A stretch of DNA of 34,633 nucleotides from Candidatus Limivicinus faecipullorum. Its GTDB lineage: Bacteria; Bacillota; Clostridia; Oscillospirales; Oscillospiraceae. The position numbers were made by a program, and so were the translations under genes. This document shows, piece after piece, positions 1-6,951 of the stretch. The stretch covers positions 1-34,633 of the forward strand of contig DVHY01000137.1 in NCBI GenBank assembly GCA_018711755.1, read 5' to 3'. Positions within the stretch are counted from its first letter, which is position 1; each line of letters starts with the position of its first letter. Below the pieces are notes generated by a model, which was not told the origin of the DNA, made no database searches, and worked only from the letters and a program-made list of their open reading frames with translations.

Positions 1-82
1 GCCCTGCTCGGGTCCCCCAGCCTCCTCAGCCGCAGGGAAAAAGGGGCTAAATTATCATTGCGGCAGATTGGAGAATGCCTCT
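1..82. other. Window edge, possible tail of an upstream gene
   Basis: One plus-strand frame (starting at base 3) is open from the edge to a TAA at 48-50 and is rich in proline and arginine. It could be the last 15 codons of an upstream gene, but the piece is too short to identify. No promoter was recognised before the kinase-like gene, which fits co-transcription with something upstream. Confidence 0.25.
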
Positions 83-1141
83 ATGCACGACCTGTCCACC
101 GATATCCTGTCCCTCTCCGGGGAGGCTGCCCTGCTTATTCGCCGCAATCTGGTGTATTTTGCCAACTCCGCCGCCTGCCGTATTCTGGGCCAGGACTGCC
201 TTGGAAAGTCCCTGAGATCCCTGCTGGGTCCCGGCGTGGCCGAGAGCCAGGCCTCCTCTTTTATCGTGGAAATCAGCATAGGCGGCAGCCAATATGCCGT
301 CCGGGTCAACCGTTTCGAGGACAGCCAGCTGGTCTTCCTGCGCCAGTGCAGCAATTCTCCCCTGCTGCTCAACGACGCCCTCATCTTCTCCATGAGAAGC
401 AGCCTGATGAATTTCAGCCTTTCGGCGGATATGCTCCGCACCCGGGCCGAAGATAAGGAGGATGCGGAGCTGCTTTGCGCCCTGCGCTCCATCACCCACA
501 GCTATTACCGCATGATGCGGGTGCTCACCAACGCCTCCGCAGTGCTCTCCATCACCCAGGGCAGCCTCATCTTCTCCCCGGAGGAACTGGACGTGGCCCG
601 TCTGGTCTCCGGCCTGGTGGAGACGGCCGCCATGCTCTCCCCCCAGGTGGAGCTGAAGCTCGTATGCGAGCAGGTGCAGCCCATCGTGGCCGACAGGCAG
701 TTGGTGGAGCTGATAATCCTGAACCTGATATCCAACTGCCTGGTCCACGCCGTCGGCTGCACCCGGATCGCTCTCAGCCTCATGGGCACCAGGGACAGTC
801 TCATTATCTCCGTGGACGACGACGGCTGCGGCATAGCCCCGGAGCAGCTGGGCAGCGTCTTCGACCGCTACTGCCACGGCTTCGACATGGGCAGCATGCT
901 CTCCGGCGCCGGGCTGGGCCTCACCGTGGTCCGTTCCGCCGCCTGCCTCCACGGCGGCACGCTGCTGCTGGAGAGCCGCCAGGGGAAGGGCACTACGGTG
1001 CGGGTCTCCCTGAGCCGCCATATCAGCAGCTCTGTCCTGAAAAGCCCCGGAGAAGACCTGGAGCCCGGCATAAAGACCGTGCTCACCGGCCTGGCCGACT
1101 GCCTCCCCGACGAATGCTACACCGAAAAATATATGGACTGA
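83..1141 (+). CDS. Sensor histidine kinase-like ATPase with degenerate H-box
   Basis: About 352 residues. Residues 5-90 look like a PAS-type sensing fold. They are followed by a helical region where a DHp domain would sit and then a clear HATPase_c domain: N-box around residues 214-219 (NLISN), G1 box DDDGCGI near 245-251 and G2 box GAGLGL near 275-280. No HExxxP phospho-acceptor is visible. The matching stretch (about 102-111) reads FSMRSSLMNF, so autophosphorylation in the usual way is doubtful. No membrane segment is seen, so it is probably cytoplasmic. ATG at 83 is chosen because GGAGA sits 8 nt upstream; an in-frame TTG at 68 exists, and the frame stays open to the window edge, so a 5' extension cannot be excluded. 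No response regulator is in the window. Function inferred, confidence moderate. Confidence 0.75.
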   Translation: MHDLSTDILSLSGEAALLIRRNLVYFANSAACRILGQDCLGKSLRSLLGPGVAESQASSFIVEISIGGSQYAVRVNRFEDSQLVFLRQCSNSPLLLNDALIFSMRSSLMNFSLSADMLRTRAEDKEDAELLCALRSITHSYYRMMRVLTNASAVLSITQGSLIFSPEELDVARLVSGLVETAAMLSPQVELKLVCEQVQPIVADRQLVELIILNLISNCLVHAVGCTRIALSLMGTRDSLIISVDDDGCGIAPEQLGSVFDRYCHGFDMGSMLSGAGLGLTVVRSAACLHGGTLLLESRQGKGTTVRVSLSRHISSSVLKSPGEDLEPGIKTVLTGLADCLPDECYTEKYMD

Positions 1142-1165
1142 GCTCCTGTTTTATATTGAACGTCT

Positions 1166-1199
1166 AAAAGGCTCTGCGTTTTTCCGCAGAGCCTTTTTT
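1166..1199. terminator. Bidirectional intrinsic terminator
   Basis: A perfect 9-bp stem (GGCTCTGCG at 1170-1178 with CGCAGAGCC at 1185-1193) has a 6-nt loop, is preceded by A's and followed by six T's. It separates the convergent kinase-like gene and the ABC permease gene and should work on both strands. Confidence 0.9.
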
Positions 1200-1212
1200 A
1201 ACATCAGCCCCC

Positions 1213-2043
1213 TCAGGGCAGGTTCAGCCGGTACTTCAGCAGCAGCCGGGTGGGGATATAGAGTACCGCAAAGAACACCAGGGCGTACAGGAAAGCTCCC
1301 AGCAGTACCAGGTGTACCGCCGCCGGACCGCTGATATTCTGGGCGCTGTTGGCCATGAAGTCCAGCAGTCCCGCATTGCCGGTGAAGACCAGAAGCAGGG
1401 GCTGGAGTATGGACAGGGCCACGTTTATCGCAAAGAAGAACACTACGGACAGCAGCAGCTTGTGGTTGGAAAAGCTGTAGCCTATAGCCATGGCGCTGTA
1501 AAACTGCATGCAGGTAAAGCAGCAGGCGGCAAAGACGAGCGCCAGCAGTTCCAGGATGTAGGCTATGATATGCAGCAGGCCGAAGTCCAGGAGCTTAGCC
1601 CAGACCTCACCCATGACATAGCTGATTTCGGACCAGTCCACATCCATCAGGTCCAGGTTGCACAGGAACATCAGGACAAAAGCCAGCATACACACCAGCC
1701 AGGTCGCTACGAACCACACGGAGGAGACTATGAGCTTTGCAAAAATGTGTTCATCCACGCTCACCGGCAGGGTGAACATGAGATAGCCCTCGTCCCCCAG
1801 GAGGTTTTTCCTGAAGCGCTCTATGCACACCACCAGGGCCATGATGCACACTGCTATAAGCCCCGCCGCAAAGAGGAACATCACTATGCCGAAGAGCACC
1901 GTGAACCAGCCGTAATCCTGAAGATTTTCCATGCCCCTTATGGACAGGCCCGCCAGCACCGACAGTCCCAGGCATACCAATATAAAGGGGACCATGGTGC
2001 GCCCGCTGCCCTTGAACTCATGCTTTATAAGTTTGCCTAGCAT
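1213..2043 (-). CDS. ABC-2 type transporter permease
   Basis: 276 residues and strongly hydrophobic, with about six predicted membrane segments (near 17-37, 45-72, 104-128, 150-178, 192-212 and 240-262). There is an N-terminal amphipathic piece (MLGKLIKHEFK) typical of ABC-2 permeases. It is the membrane partner of the ATPase encoded just upstream: the permease ATG overlaps the ATPase TAG by 7 bp, and a GGGAGG ribosome site lies 7 nt before it, so translation is probably coupled. The GntR(YtrA-type)/ATPase/permease order resembles Bacillus ytr-like exporters linked to cell-wall stress. The substrate cannot be read from the sequence. Confidence 0.85.
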   Translation of the reverse strand: MLGKLIKHEFKGSGRTMVPFILVCLGLSVLAGLSIRGMENLQDYGWFTVLFGIVMFLFAAGLIAVCIMALVVCIERFRKNLLGDEGYLMFTLPVSVDEHIFAKLIVSSVWFVATWLVCMLAFVLMFLCNLDLMDVDWSEISYVMGEVWAKLLDFGLLHIIAYILELLALVFAACCFTCMQFYSAMAIGYSFSNHKLLLSVVFFFAINVALSILQPLLLVFTGNAGLLDFMANSAQNISGPAAVHLVLLGAFLYALVFFAVLYIPTRLLLKYRLNLP

Positions 2044-2735
2044 TTGAATACCTCCCTGAAATACTCATCCACGCTCTTGCCATACTGCTGGCGTATATCG
2101 TCCACCGATGCCTGGAGAGCTATCTGGCCCTGGTTTATGAACAGCACCTCGTCCAGGACCTTCTCCACGTCGCTTATAAGGTGGGTGGAGATGAGCACCA
2201 CCGCCTCCGGGTCATAGTTTCTGATTATCGTGTCCAGGATGTAGTCCCGTGTGGCCGGGTCCACACCGCCGATGGGCTCATCCAGCAGGTACAGCTTAGC
2301 CTTGCGGCTCATGACCATGATGAGCTGGACCTTCTCCTTGGTGCCCTTGGACATCTGTCTCAGCTTCTTTTTCCTGTCCAGGCCCAGGCGGTCCAGCATG
2401 GTCTCCGCCCGCTGCCGGTCAAAATCGGCATAGAAGTCCTGGAAGAAATCCATCAGCTGCTCCACATTCATCCACATGGGCATGCAGGTCTTGTCGGGCA
2501 GGTAGCTCACCAGAGCCTTGCTCTCCGGCCCCGGCTCCTCCCCGCATATCAGCACCTCCCCATGGCTGGGGCTCAGCAGGCCGTTGGCCAGTTTTATAAG
2601 GGTGGTCTTGCCGCTGCCGTTGGGGCCCAGCAGTCCCACTACCCGGCCGGGAGCTATGCTTATGTTCACATTCCTCAGCGCCTGGGTAGAGCCGAAGCTC
2701 TTGCCTAGGTCCCTGCACTCAAAGGTGGCCGTCAT
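2037..2735 (-). CDS. ABC transporter ATP-binding protein (YtrB-like)
   Basis: 232 residues. Walker A GPNGSGKT is at 37-44, Walker B LYLLDEP at 148-154 and the H-loop His at about 185. The signature is MSKGTKEK (128-135) rather than LSGGQ; this variant is common in small exporter ATPases of the YtrB/BcrA type and is not evidence of inactivity. The protein should energise the permease encoded directly downstream. Its ATG overlaps the TGA of the upstream GntR gene by 4 bp (ATGA), and a GAGGAGG ribosome site lies in the end of that gene. Regulation is expected through the upstream GntR protein and the operator at 3119-3150. Confidence 0.9.
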   Translation of the reverse strand: MTATFECRDLGKSFGSTQALRNVNISIAPGRVVGLLGPNGSGKTTLIKLANGLLSPSHGEVLICGEEPGPESKALVSYLPDKTCMPMWMNVEQLMDFFQDFYADFDRQRAETMLDRLGLDRKKKLRQMSKGTKEKVQLIMVMSRKAKLYLLDEPIGGVDPATRDYILDTIIRNYDPEAVVLISTHLISDVEKVLDEVLFINQGQIALQASVDDIRQQYGKSVDEYFREVFKC

Positions 2736-3103
2736 TGTTTATCCTCCTCTTTTCCCTCTTTTATCAGGTTTATTATCTCCTGAGGCGTATAGCCCAGTTT
2801 CTCCATGTTCTCCATAAACCCCAAAATGTACTGCCGGGCCATGGCCTTTTTTGCCTCCATTATTACCTCCATGTCCTCCGTCACAAAACGTCCGCTGCTG
2901 CGCTGGGAAAATACCAGGCCCTCCCGCTCCAGCTCCTGGAACGCCCGCTGCATTGTGTTGGGGTTCACCTTGGCCTCCGCCGCCAGGTCCCTCACCGTGC
3001 TCAGCTTCTCCCCGGGCGGCAGCTGCCCCGACACTATGCTCAGCTTTATCTTATCCACCAGCTGACTGTATATGGGCATGTCGTTGTTGAACGTCCAGTC
3101 CAT
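2732..3103 (-). CDS. GntR-family transcriptional regulator, YtrA subfamily
   Basis: 123 residues. The N-terminal winged helix-turn-helix is typical of GntR proteins (MPIYSQLVDKIK, GEKLSTVRDLA, VNPNTMQRAFQELE, GLVFSQRSSGRFV). Only about 45 residues follow it, which fits the short YtrA subfamily that lacks a large effector-binding domain. It is the first gene of the exporter operon and most likely represses it: a perfect 10-bp inverted repeat lies over its own -10 element. The ATG has AAGGAGGG 6-7 nt upstream. The inducing signal is unknown; in known relatives these operons often respond to cell-wall-active compounds (family knowledge, not shown here). Confidence 0.9.
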   Translation of the reverse strand: MDWTFNNDMPIYSQLVDKIKLSIVSGQLPPGEKLSTVRDLAAEAKVNPNTMQRAFQELEREGLVFSQRSSGRFVTEDMEVIMEAKKAMARQYILGFMENMEKLGYTPQEIINLIKEGKEEDKQ

Positions 3104-3118
3104 GTCATCCCTCCTTTG

Positions 3119-3150
3119 TGTTATTGTATTAAGCGATTAGTACAATAACA
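3119..3150. promoter_or_regulatory. Probable GntR/YtrA operator
   Basis: TGTTATTGTA (3119-3128) and TACAATAACA (3141-3150) are perfect inverted repeats with a 12-nt spacer that is itself partly symmetric. The palindrome covers the -10 element of the operon promoter and ends just before the Shine-Dalgarno sequence, a classic autorepression position. Confidence 0.75.
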
Positions 3151-3170
3151 CAGCTCTGCCCGTTTGTCAA
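3142..3170 (-). promoter_or_regulatory. SigA-like promoter of the GntR-ABC operon
   Basis: Read on the minus strand, TTGACA (3165-3170) is followed after exactly 17 nt by TATTGT (3142-3147). The -35 is perfect; the -10 matches 4 of 6 bases and lies inside the palindromic operator. Confidence 0.7.
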
Positions 3171-3331
3171 TAGAGCGGCGAAATTTTTTTGAAAAAAGTT
3201 TGCGGGCAGTCGCGTCGGTCCCATGTATCCTCCAAGACAGCTTTTCCCCTCTGCATCTGGGGGCTTGACTTCGCTGTTGGCATCGTTCACAATATATGCA
3301 AGGTATGAAAAAGCATACAGGAGGTGGAAAC

Positions 3332-3586
3332 ATGCCAAAGCCCATATCCAAGGGCGGGGAGAAAAATCTTATCACCCGGCGGCTTATTCAGCTGCGCAGG
3401 CTCAGGGGCCTGTCCCAGCGGCAGCTGGCCGCCCGCCTTCAGCTGGAGGGCTATGACATGGACAAGAATGTGATAACCCGGATAGAGACCGGGAATCGCT
3501 ATGTGACGGATATCTAGCTGGCGGCTCTGTGTAAAGTGCTGGATGTCTCCTGCGGCTATCTGCTGTACGGGGACGAGGAAGTATAA
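3332..3586 (+). pseudogene. XRE-type HTH regulator interrupted by an in-frame TAG
   Basis: ATG 3332 has a strong AGGAGGTGG ribosome site. The frame encodes a short Cro/CI-like regulator (LIQLRRLRGLSQRQLAARL, then KNVITRIETGNRYVTDI) and meets TAG at 3515-3517. Reading continues in the same frame with LAALCKVLDVSCGYLLYG and ends at TAA 3584-3586. This downstream part is the expected final helix of the domain. The residue lost at the TAG would normally be Glu, so one G-to-T change (GAG to TAG) explains it. The full domain would be about 84 residues. The 61-residue truncated product could still be made. Alternatives are a sequencing error or suppression of UAG. Confidence 0.8.
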
Positions 3587-3614
3587 AGGCCGGCTGTGTT
3601 TACAGCCGGCCTTT
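3585..3614. terminator. Strong hairpin between convergent genes
   Basis: A perfect 13-bp stem (3585-3597 with 3602-3614) has a 4-nt loop and short A/T flanks. It lies between the HTH pseudogene and the end of the nifU-like gene. T-tracts are only three bases long, so it is a likely but not textbook bidirectional terminator. Confidence 0.7.
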
Positions 3615-3634
3615 GGTATGGTTATGAACTTTTC

Positions 3635-4063
3635 TCAGTCAGAGCAGTGCTCGCAGCTCTGCACCTTGAACTTCTCCGGGTCGTAGGCTATGCCGTGCTT
3701 GTCGTAGTAGTCCTTCACCGCCGCCTGTACGGCCTCCTCGGCCAGCACGGAGCAGTGTATCTTCTGGGGGGGCAGACCGTCCAGGGCCTCTACCACAGCC
3801 TGGTTTGAAAGCTGCAAAGCCTCCTCCACAGGCTTGCCCTTGATGAGCTCGGTGGCCATGGAGCTGGTGGCTATGGCGCTGCCGCAGCCGAAGGTGTTGA
3901 ACTTGCAGTCGGTGATGATGCCGTCTTTCACCTTTATATACATACGCATTATATCGCCGCACTTGGCGTTGCCCACTTCGCCTATGCCGTCGGCGTCATC
4001 CATCTTGCCCACGTTCCGGGGATTCTGGAAATGGTCCATGACCTTGTCGCTGTAAAGTGCCAT
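3635..4063 (-). CDS. iscU: Fe-S cluster scaffold protein, IscU/NifU N-terminal type
   Basis: 142 residues. The three cluster-binding cysteines of IscU are present: C35 in NAKCGD with the conserved Asp 37, C60 in FGCGSA and C104 in KIHCSVLAEEA. The LPPxKIHCS region is the motif contacted by the HscA chaperone in proteobacteria. The C-terminus carries an extra CEHC pair (137, 140) seen in many Clostridia. It assembles [2Fe-2S] clusters from sulfur delivered by the cysteine desulfurase encoded 34 bp upstream; an AGGAGG ribosome site precedes the ATG. It is the last gene of the iscR-nifS-nifU operon, and no hscBA or ferredoxin follows. Confidence 0.95.
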   Translation of the reverse strand: MALYSDKVMDHFQNPRNVGKMDDADGIGEVGNAKCGDIMRMYIKVKDGIITDCKFNTFGCGSAIATSSMATELIKGKPVEEALQLSNQAVVEALDGLPPQKIHCSVLAEEAVQAAVKDYYDKHGIAYDPEKFKVQSCEHCSD

Positions 4064-4097
4064 TATATTTTCCTCCTGTATATCTGGTGTTGTCTAT

Positions 4098-5288
4098 TTA
4101 TATGAGATGGGGCCTCTGGCCCTTCTCCAGCTCGTCCCACACCGGGGACATGTTCCGCAGGTACTCCACCACCTGGGGCACCACCTTGCAGATGTGGTCT
4201 ATCTCCTCCATGGTGTTGTACTCGCCGATGGACAGGCGCAGGGAGCCGTGGGCCACCTCGTGGGGCAGGCCCAGGGCCAGCAGCACGTGGCTGGGGTCCA
4301 GGGAGCCGGAGGTGCAGGCGCTGCCGGAGGAGGCGCAGATGCCCTTGGCGTCCAGCATCAGCAGCAGGCTCTCCCCTTCTATGCCCTCAAAGCACATGTT
4401 CACGGTGCCGGGCACATGGTGCTCCAGGCTGCCGTTTATCTTGCTGTGGGGTATTTTGGACAGCTCCGCAAAGAGCTTGTCCCTCATGGCTATCATCTTT
4501 TTGCTGTCGGCTTCCATATTGTCCACCGACTCCTTGAGAGCCGCCGCCATGGCCACGATGCCCGCCACGTTCTCGGTGCCGGCCCGCTTGCCCCGCTCCT
4601 GGGCGCCGCCCTCTATCAGATTGAAGAGGGGGATGTTCTTGCGCACGTACAGGGCGCCCACGCCCTTGGGGGCATGGAACTTGTGGCCGGAGATGGACAG
4701 CATGTCTATATTCATTTTCTCCACATCTATGGGCATGTGGCCTGCGGCCTGGACGGCGTCGCAGTGGAAGGGGATGCCCTTCTCCCGGCAGAGGGCGCCT
4801 ATCTCCTCCACGGGCTGGACGGTGCCTATCTCGTTGTTTGCAAACATGATGGTCACCAGGCAGGTGTCCTCCCGGATGGCGGCCTTCAGGTCCTCGATGC
4901 GCACCACGCCGTCCTCATGGACGTCCAGCAGCGTCACATCAAAGCCCTCTTTCTCCAGGCGCTTGAGAGTGTGGAGCACGGCGTGGTGCTCGAACTTGGT
5001 GGATATCAGGTGCTTTTTGCCCTTGCGCGCCCCCACCCGGGCAGCAGACATGATGGCCTGATTGTCCGCCTCGCTGCCGCCGGAGGTAAAGTATATCTCC
5101 TTGGGGCTGGCGGCGCCCAGGCACTCCGCCACGGTGGCTCTGGCCTGGGCCAGGGCCTCGGCGGCTCTCTGGGCAAAGCCGTACAGGCTGGAGGGATTTC
5201 CGTAATCCTCGGTGAGGAAAGGCATCATGGCGTTCAGCGCAGTCTTGCTGACGCTGGTGGTGGCTGCGTTATCAGCATACACGAACAT
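4098..5288 (-). CDS. nifS: Cysteine desulfurase, NifS/IscS type
   Basis: 396 residues with fold-type I PLP motifs. The PLP lysine is K203 in SGHKFHAPKG, and the persulfide cysteine is C325 in the loop SSGSACTSGSLDPSH, the group I (NifS/IscS) form. It converts cysteine to alanine and passes sulfane sulfur to the scaffold encoded next. ATG 5288 is preferred over an in-frame ATG 36 nt upstream because the family starts directly with the YADNAATT motif and a GGAG site lies about 8 nt before it. It sits 63 bp after iscR and 34 bp before the scaffold gene, in one operon. Confidence 0.95.
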   Translation of the reverse strand: MFVYADNAATTSVSKTALNAMMPFLTEDYGNPSSLYGFAQRAAEALAQARATVAECLGAASPKEIYFTSGGSEADNQAIMSAARVGARKGKKHLISTKFEHHAVLHTLKRLEKEGFDVTLLDVHEDGVVRIEDLKAAIREDTCLVTIMFANNEIGTVQPVEEIGALCREKGIPFHCDAVQAAGHMPIDVEKMNIDMLSISGHKFHAPKGVGALYVRKNIPLFNLIEGGAQERGKRAGTENVAGIVAMAAALKESVDNMEADSKKMIAMRDKLFAELSKIPHSKINGSLEHHVPGTVNMCFEGIEGESLLLMLDAKGICASSGSACTSGSLDPSHVLLALGLPHEVAHGSLRLSIGEYNTMEEIDHICKVVPQVVEYLRNMSPVWDELEKGQRPHLI

Positions 5289-5351
5289 ATTTATATCTCC
5301 ATTTCCTTTATTATTTCCTATCATTCTACTGGGAATTATACCACAGCCCTA

Positions 5352-5783
5352 TTATTTGTCAATGGGCTTTTTCCACTTTTCCCCGCTGAGCAGGTCTTTC
5401 AGGGTGACTGTATCCAGGTAGCTGTTGGTGATGTCGTCCAGTTCCTTCCACATAGGGGCCGTCATGCACACCCCGGCCAGCTCGCAGCAGACTCCCCCGG
5501 ACTTGATGCAGGACACCGGGGCCAGATTGTCCTCTATGCAGCGGAGTATCTCCCCCACGGTGTAATCCTCCGGCGGCCGGTTGAGCTTATAGCCCCCCTC
5601 TTTGCCCCGGGTGCTGCTGAGCAGCTCCGCCTTTTTCAGCTGCCCCACTATCATCTCCAGATATTTCATGGAGTAGCCCTGGCGGTCGGCCACGGTCTTC
5701 AGGGAGATATAGCCCTCCTCCCGGTGCTGGGCCAGGTCCAGCATCACCTGCAAGGCGTAACGCCCCTTGCTGGTTATATTCAA
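5352..5783 (-). CDS. iscR: Rrf2-family Fe-S regulator IscR
   Basis: 143 residues. The N-terminal winged helix is typical of Rrf2 proteins (MNITSKGRYALQVMLDLA, then QGYSMKYLEMIVGQLKKAEL, then STRGKEGGYKL). The cysteine cluster C92, C99/C100 and C106 fits an IscR-type [2Fe-2S] site and sets it apart from the cysteine regulator CymR, which lacks it. The His ligand known in E. coli IscR is not obvious; a Met follows C106. Translation starts at TTG 5783, with AAGGAGG 6 nt upstream and no better start nearby. As first gene of the isc operon it probably senses Fe-S status and controls its own operon. Confidence 0.9.
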   Translation of the reverse strand: MNITSKGRYALQVMLDLAQHREEGYISLKTVADRQGYSMKYLEMIVGQLKKAELLSSTRGKEGGYKLNRPPEDYTVGEILRCIEDNLAPVSCIKSGGVCCELAGVCMTAPMWKELDDITNSYLDTVTLKDLLSGEKWKKPIDK

Positions 5784-5801
5784 AGGCTCGCCTCCTTCTT
5801 T

Positions 5802-5828
5802 GGTATTTCCTACTGTTTTAATATACCA
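5802..5828 (-). promoter_or_regulatory. Candidate iscR promoter and Rrf2 operator
   Basis: On the minus strand an extended -10 TGGTATATT covers 5820-5828, with no good -35. The same bases belong to a 26-bp element with GGTAT/ATACC ends (5802-5806 and 5823-5827). Its core ATTAAAACAGT (5812-5822) differs at one position from the ACTRWWWYAGT core of E. coli type 1 IscR sites. The symmetry is imperfect, so the operator call is tentative. Confidence 0.4.
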
Positions 5829-5890
5829 TAAGTTTTATAGGAATTAAAGTCCCTTTCCCCCTTTATTTTTCCCGAAGAGGTCTTTTCGGC

Positions 5891-5905
5891 GTGCAAAAAT
5901 TGCAC
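5891..5905. promoter_or_regulatory. Small palindrome upstream of the amino acid importer promoter
   Basis: GTGCAA-AAA-TTGCAC forms perfect 6-bp arms and lies 20 bp upstream of the -35 of the importer operon. The position would suit an activator or upstream repressor site; the binding protein is unknown. Confidence 0.4.
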
Positions 5906-5925
5906 ATCAAAAGCAAAATTTCCTC

Positions 5926-5956
5926 TTGCTTTATCTCGCTAATGTGTTATTATACT
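5926..5956 (+). promoter_or_regulatory. Probable promoter of the amino acid importer operon
   Basis: TTGCTT (5926-5931) is followed after 16 nt by TATTAT (5948-5953); an overlapping TATACT lies at 5951-5956. The transcript would start near 5960, about 30 nt before the lipoprotein ATG. Confidence 0.55.
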
Positions 5957-5990
5957 ACCGTGATAAAAACCTGTATGGAGGATATGAAAA

Positions 5991-6833
5991 ATGAAAAAAC
6001 TGCTTGCTCTTCTCCTGGCTCTGTCCATGGTATTTGCCCTCTGCGCCTGCGGCGGCTCCGGCGAGCCCGCTGCCGATACTGCCGATGATACCGCCGAGGC
6101 TCCTGCCGATGACGCTGCTGCCGACAGCGACCTGGCCTATGTCCAGGGCAAGGGCAGCCTCATCGTAGGCATCACCGACTTTGCCCCCATGGACTACAAG
6201 GATGCCAACGGCGAATGGATAGGCTTTGACGCAGACATGGCCAAGGCCTTTGCCGAGAGCCTGGGCGTGTCCGTGGAGTTCATCGAGATAGACTGGGACA
6301 ACAAGATACTGGAGCTGGACTCCAAAAGCATCGACGCCGTATGGAACGGCATGACCCTCACCGACGAGGTGCTCAATTCCATGGAGTGCTCCAATCCCTA
6401 CTGCAAGAACGCCCAGGTAGTGGTCGTGAAGTCCGAGGTGGCCGACCAGTACCAGGATACTGAAAGCCTCAGCGGCCTGGCTTTTGCCGTGGAAGCCGGT
6501 TCCGCCGGTGAGTCCGCCGTGAAGGACCTGGGTATTGAGGACTACACCGCCGTGCCCACCCAGGCCGACGCCCTGATGAACGTTGCCGCCGGTACCGCCG
6601 ACGCCTGCGTCATCGACCTGCTCATGGCCGGCGCCATGATAGGCGAGGGCACCAGCTACGACCAGCTCACTTACACCGTCTCCCTCACCGAAGAAAATTA
6701 CGGCGTGGGCTTCCGCAAGGGCAGCGACCTGGCCGCCGCCTTCAATGAGTTCTATGCCGCCGCCTTTGCCGATGGCACTGTGGAAGAGATCGCCACCACC
6801 TACGGCGTGCAGGAATCCATAGTTGCAGAATAA
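5991..6833 (+). CDS. Amino acid ABC transporter substrate-binding lipoprotein
   Basis: 280 residues. A lipoprotein signal (MKKLLALLLALSMVFA) ends in the lipobox LCAC with the lipidated C20. An acidic, Ala-rich linker follows, then a two-lobe SBP_bac_3 domain (LIVGITDFAPMDYKDANGEW near the start of lobe 1, DAVWNGMTLT, LSGLAFAVEAGSAGES in lobe 2). It is anchored outside the cell and hands a polar amino acid to the permease; the exact amino acid cannot be told. A GGAGG ribosome site lies just upstream. It is first in the operon and separated from the permease by a 13-bp hairpin, which likely keeps its mRNA level above that of the membrane genes. Confidence 0.92.
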   Translation: MKKLLALLLALSMVFALCACGGSGEPAADTADDTAEAPADDAAADSDLAYVQGKGSLIVGITDFAPMDYKDANGEWIGFDADMAKAFAESLGVSVEFIEIDWDNKILELDSKSIDAVWNGMTLTDEVLNSMECSNPYCKNAQVVVVKSEVADQYQDTESLSGLAFAVEAGSAGESAVKDLGIEDYTAVPTQADALMNVAAGTADACVIDLLMAGAMIGEGTSYDQLTYTVSLTEENYGVGFRKGSDLAAAFNEFYAAAFADGTVEEIATTYGVQESIVAE

Positions 6834-6872
6834 GGAAAGTTCCTGTATAATAAAATAGCTTGCTAAATCGTT

Positions 6873-6901
6873 AAGCAGAGGGAGCACCGCTCCCTCTGCT
6901 T
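6873..6901 (+). terminator. Intercistronic hairpin without T-tract
   Basis: A perfect 13-bp stem (6873-6885 with 6889-6901) has a 3-nt loop and is followed by GCGGACTG rather than T's. It lies between the binding-protein and permease genes. Such hairpins commonly cause partial termination or protect the upstream mRNA, giving excess binding protein. Confidence 0.7.
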
Positions 6902-6951
6902 GCGGACTGTCTTGAAACATTTTACCCTATACATACAAAGTGAGGTCAGCC

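Noticed and set aside
2164..2735. Loss of function of the ABC ATPase because LSGGQ is absent
   Set aside because: The MSKGT-type signature is normal for the YtrB/BcrA-like group, and Walker A, Walker B and H-loop are intact.
3515..3517. UAG read as pyrrolysine
   Set aside because: The position fits a Glu-to-stop change, no downstream insertion element is visible, and HTH regulators are not known pyrrolysine proteins. A nonsense mutation is simpler.
4107..5831. Long plus-strand open frame of 574 codons opposite nifS and iscR
   Set aside because: It is a shadow of GC-rich codon bias: composition is His/Gly/Ala/Val-rich with no motifs, and it lies opposite genes with clear catalytic residues.
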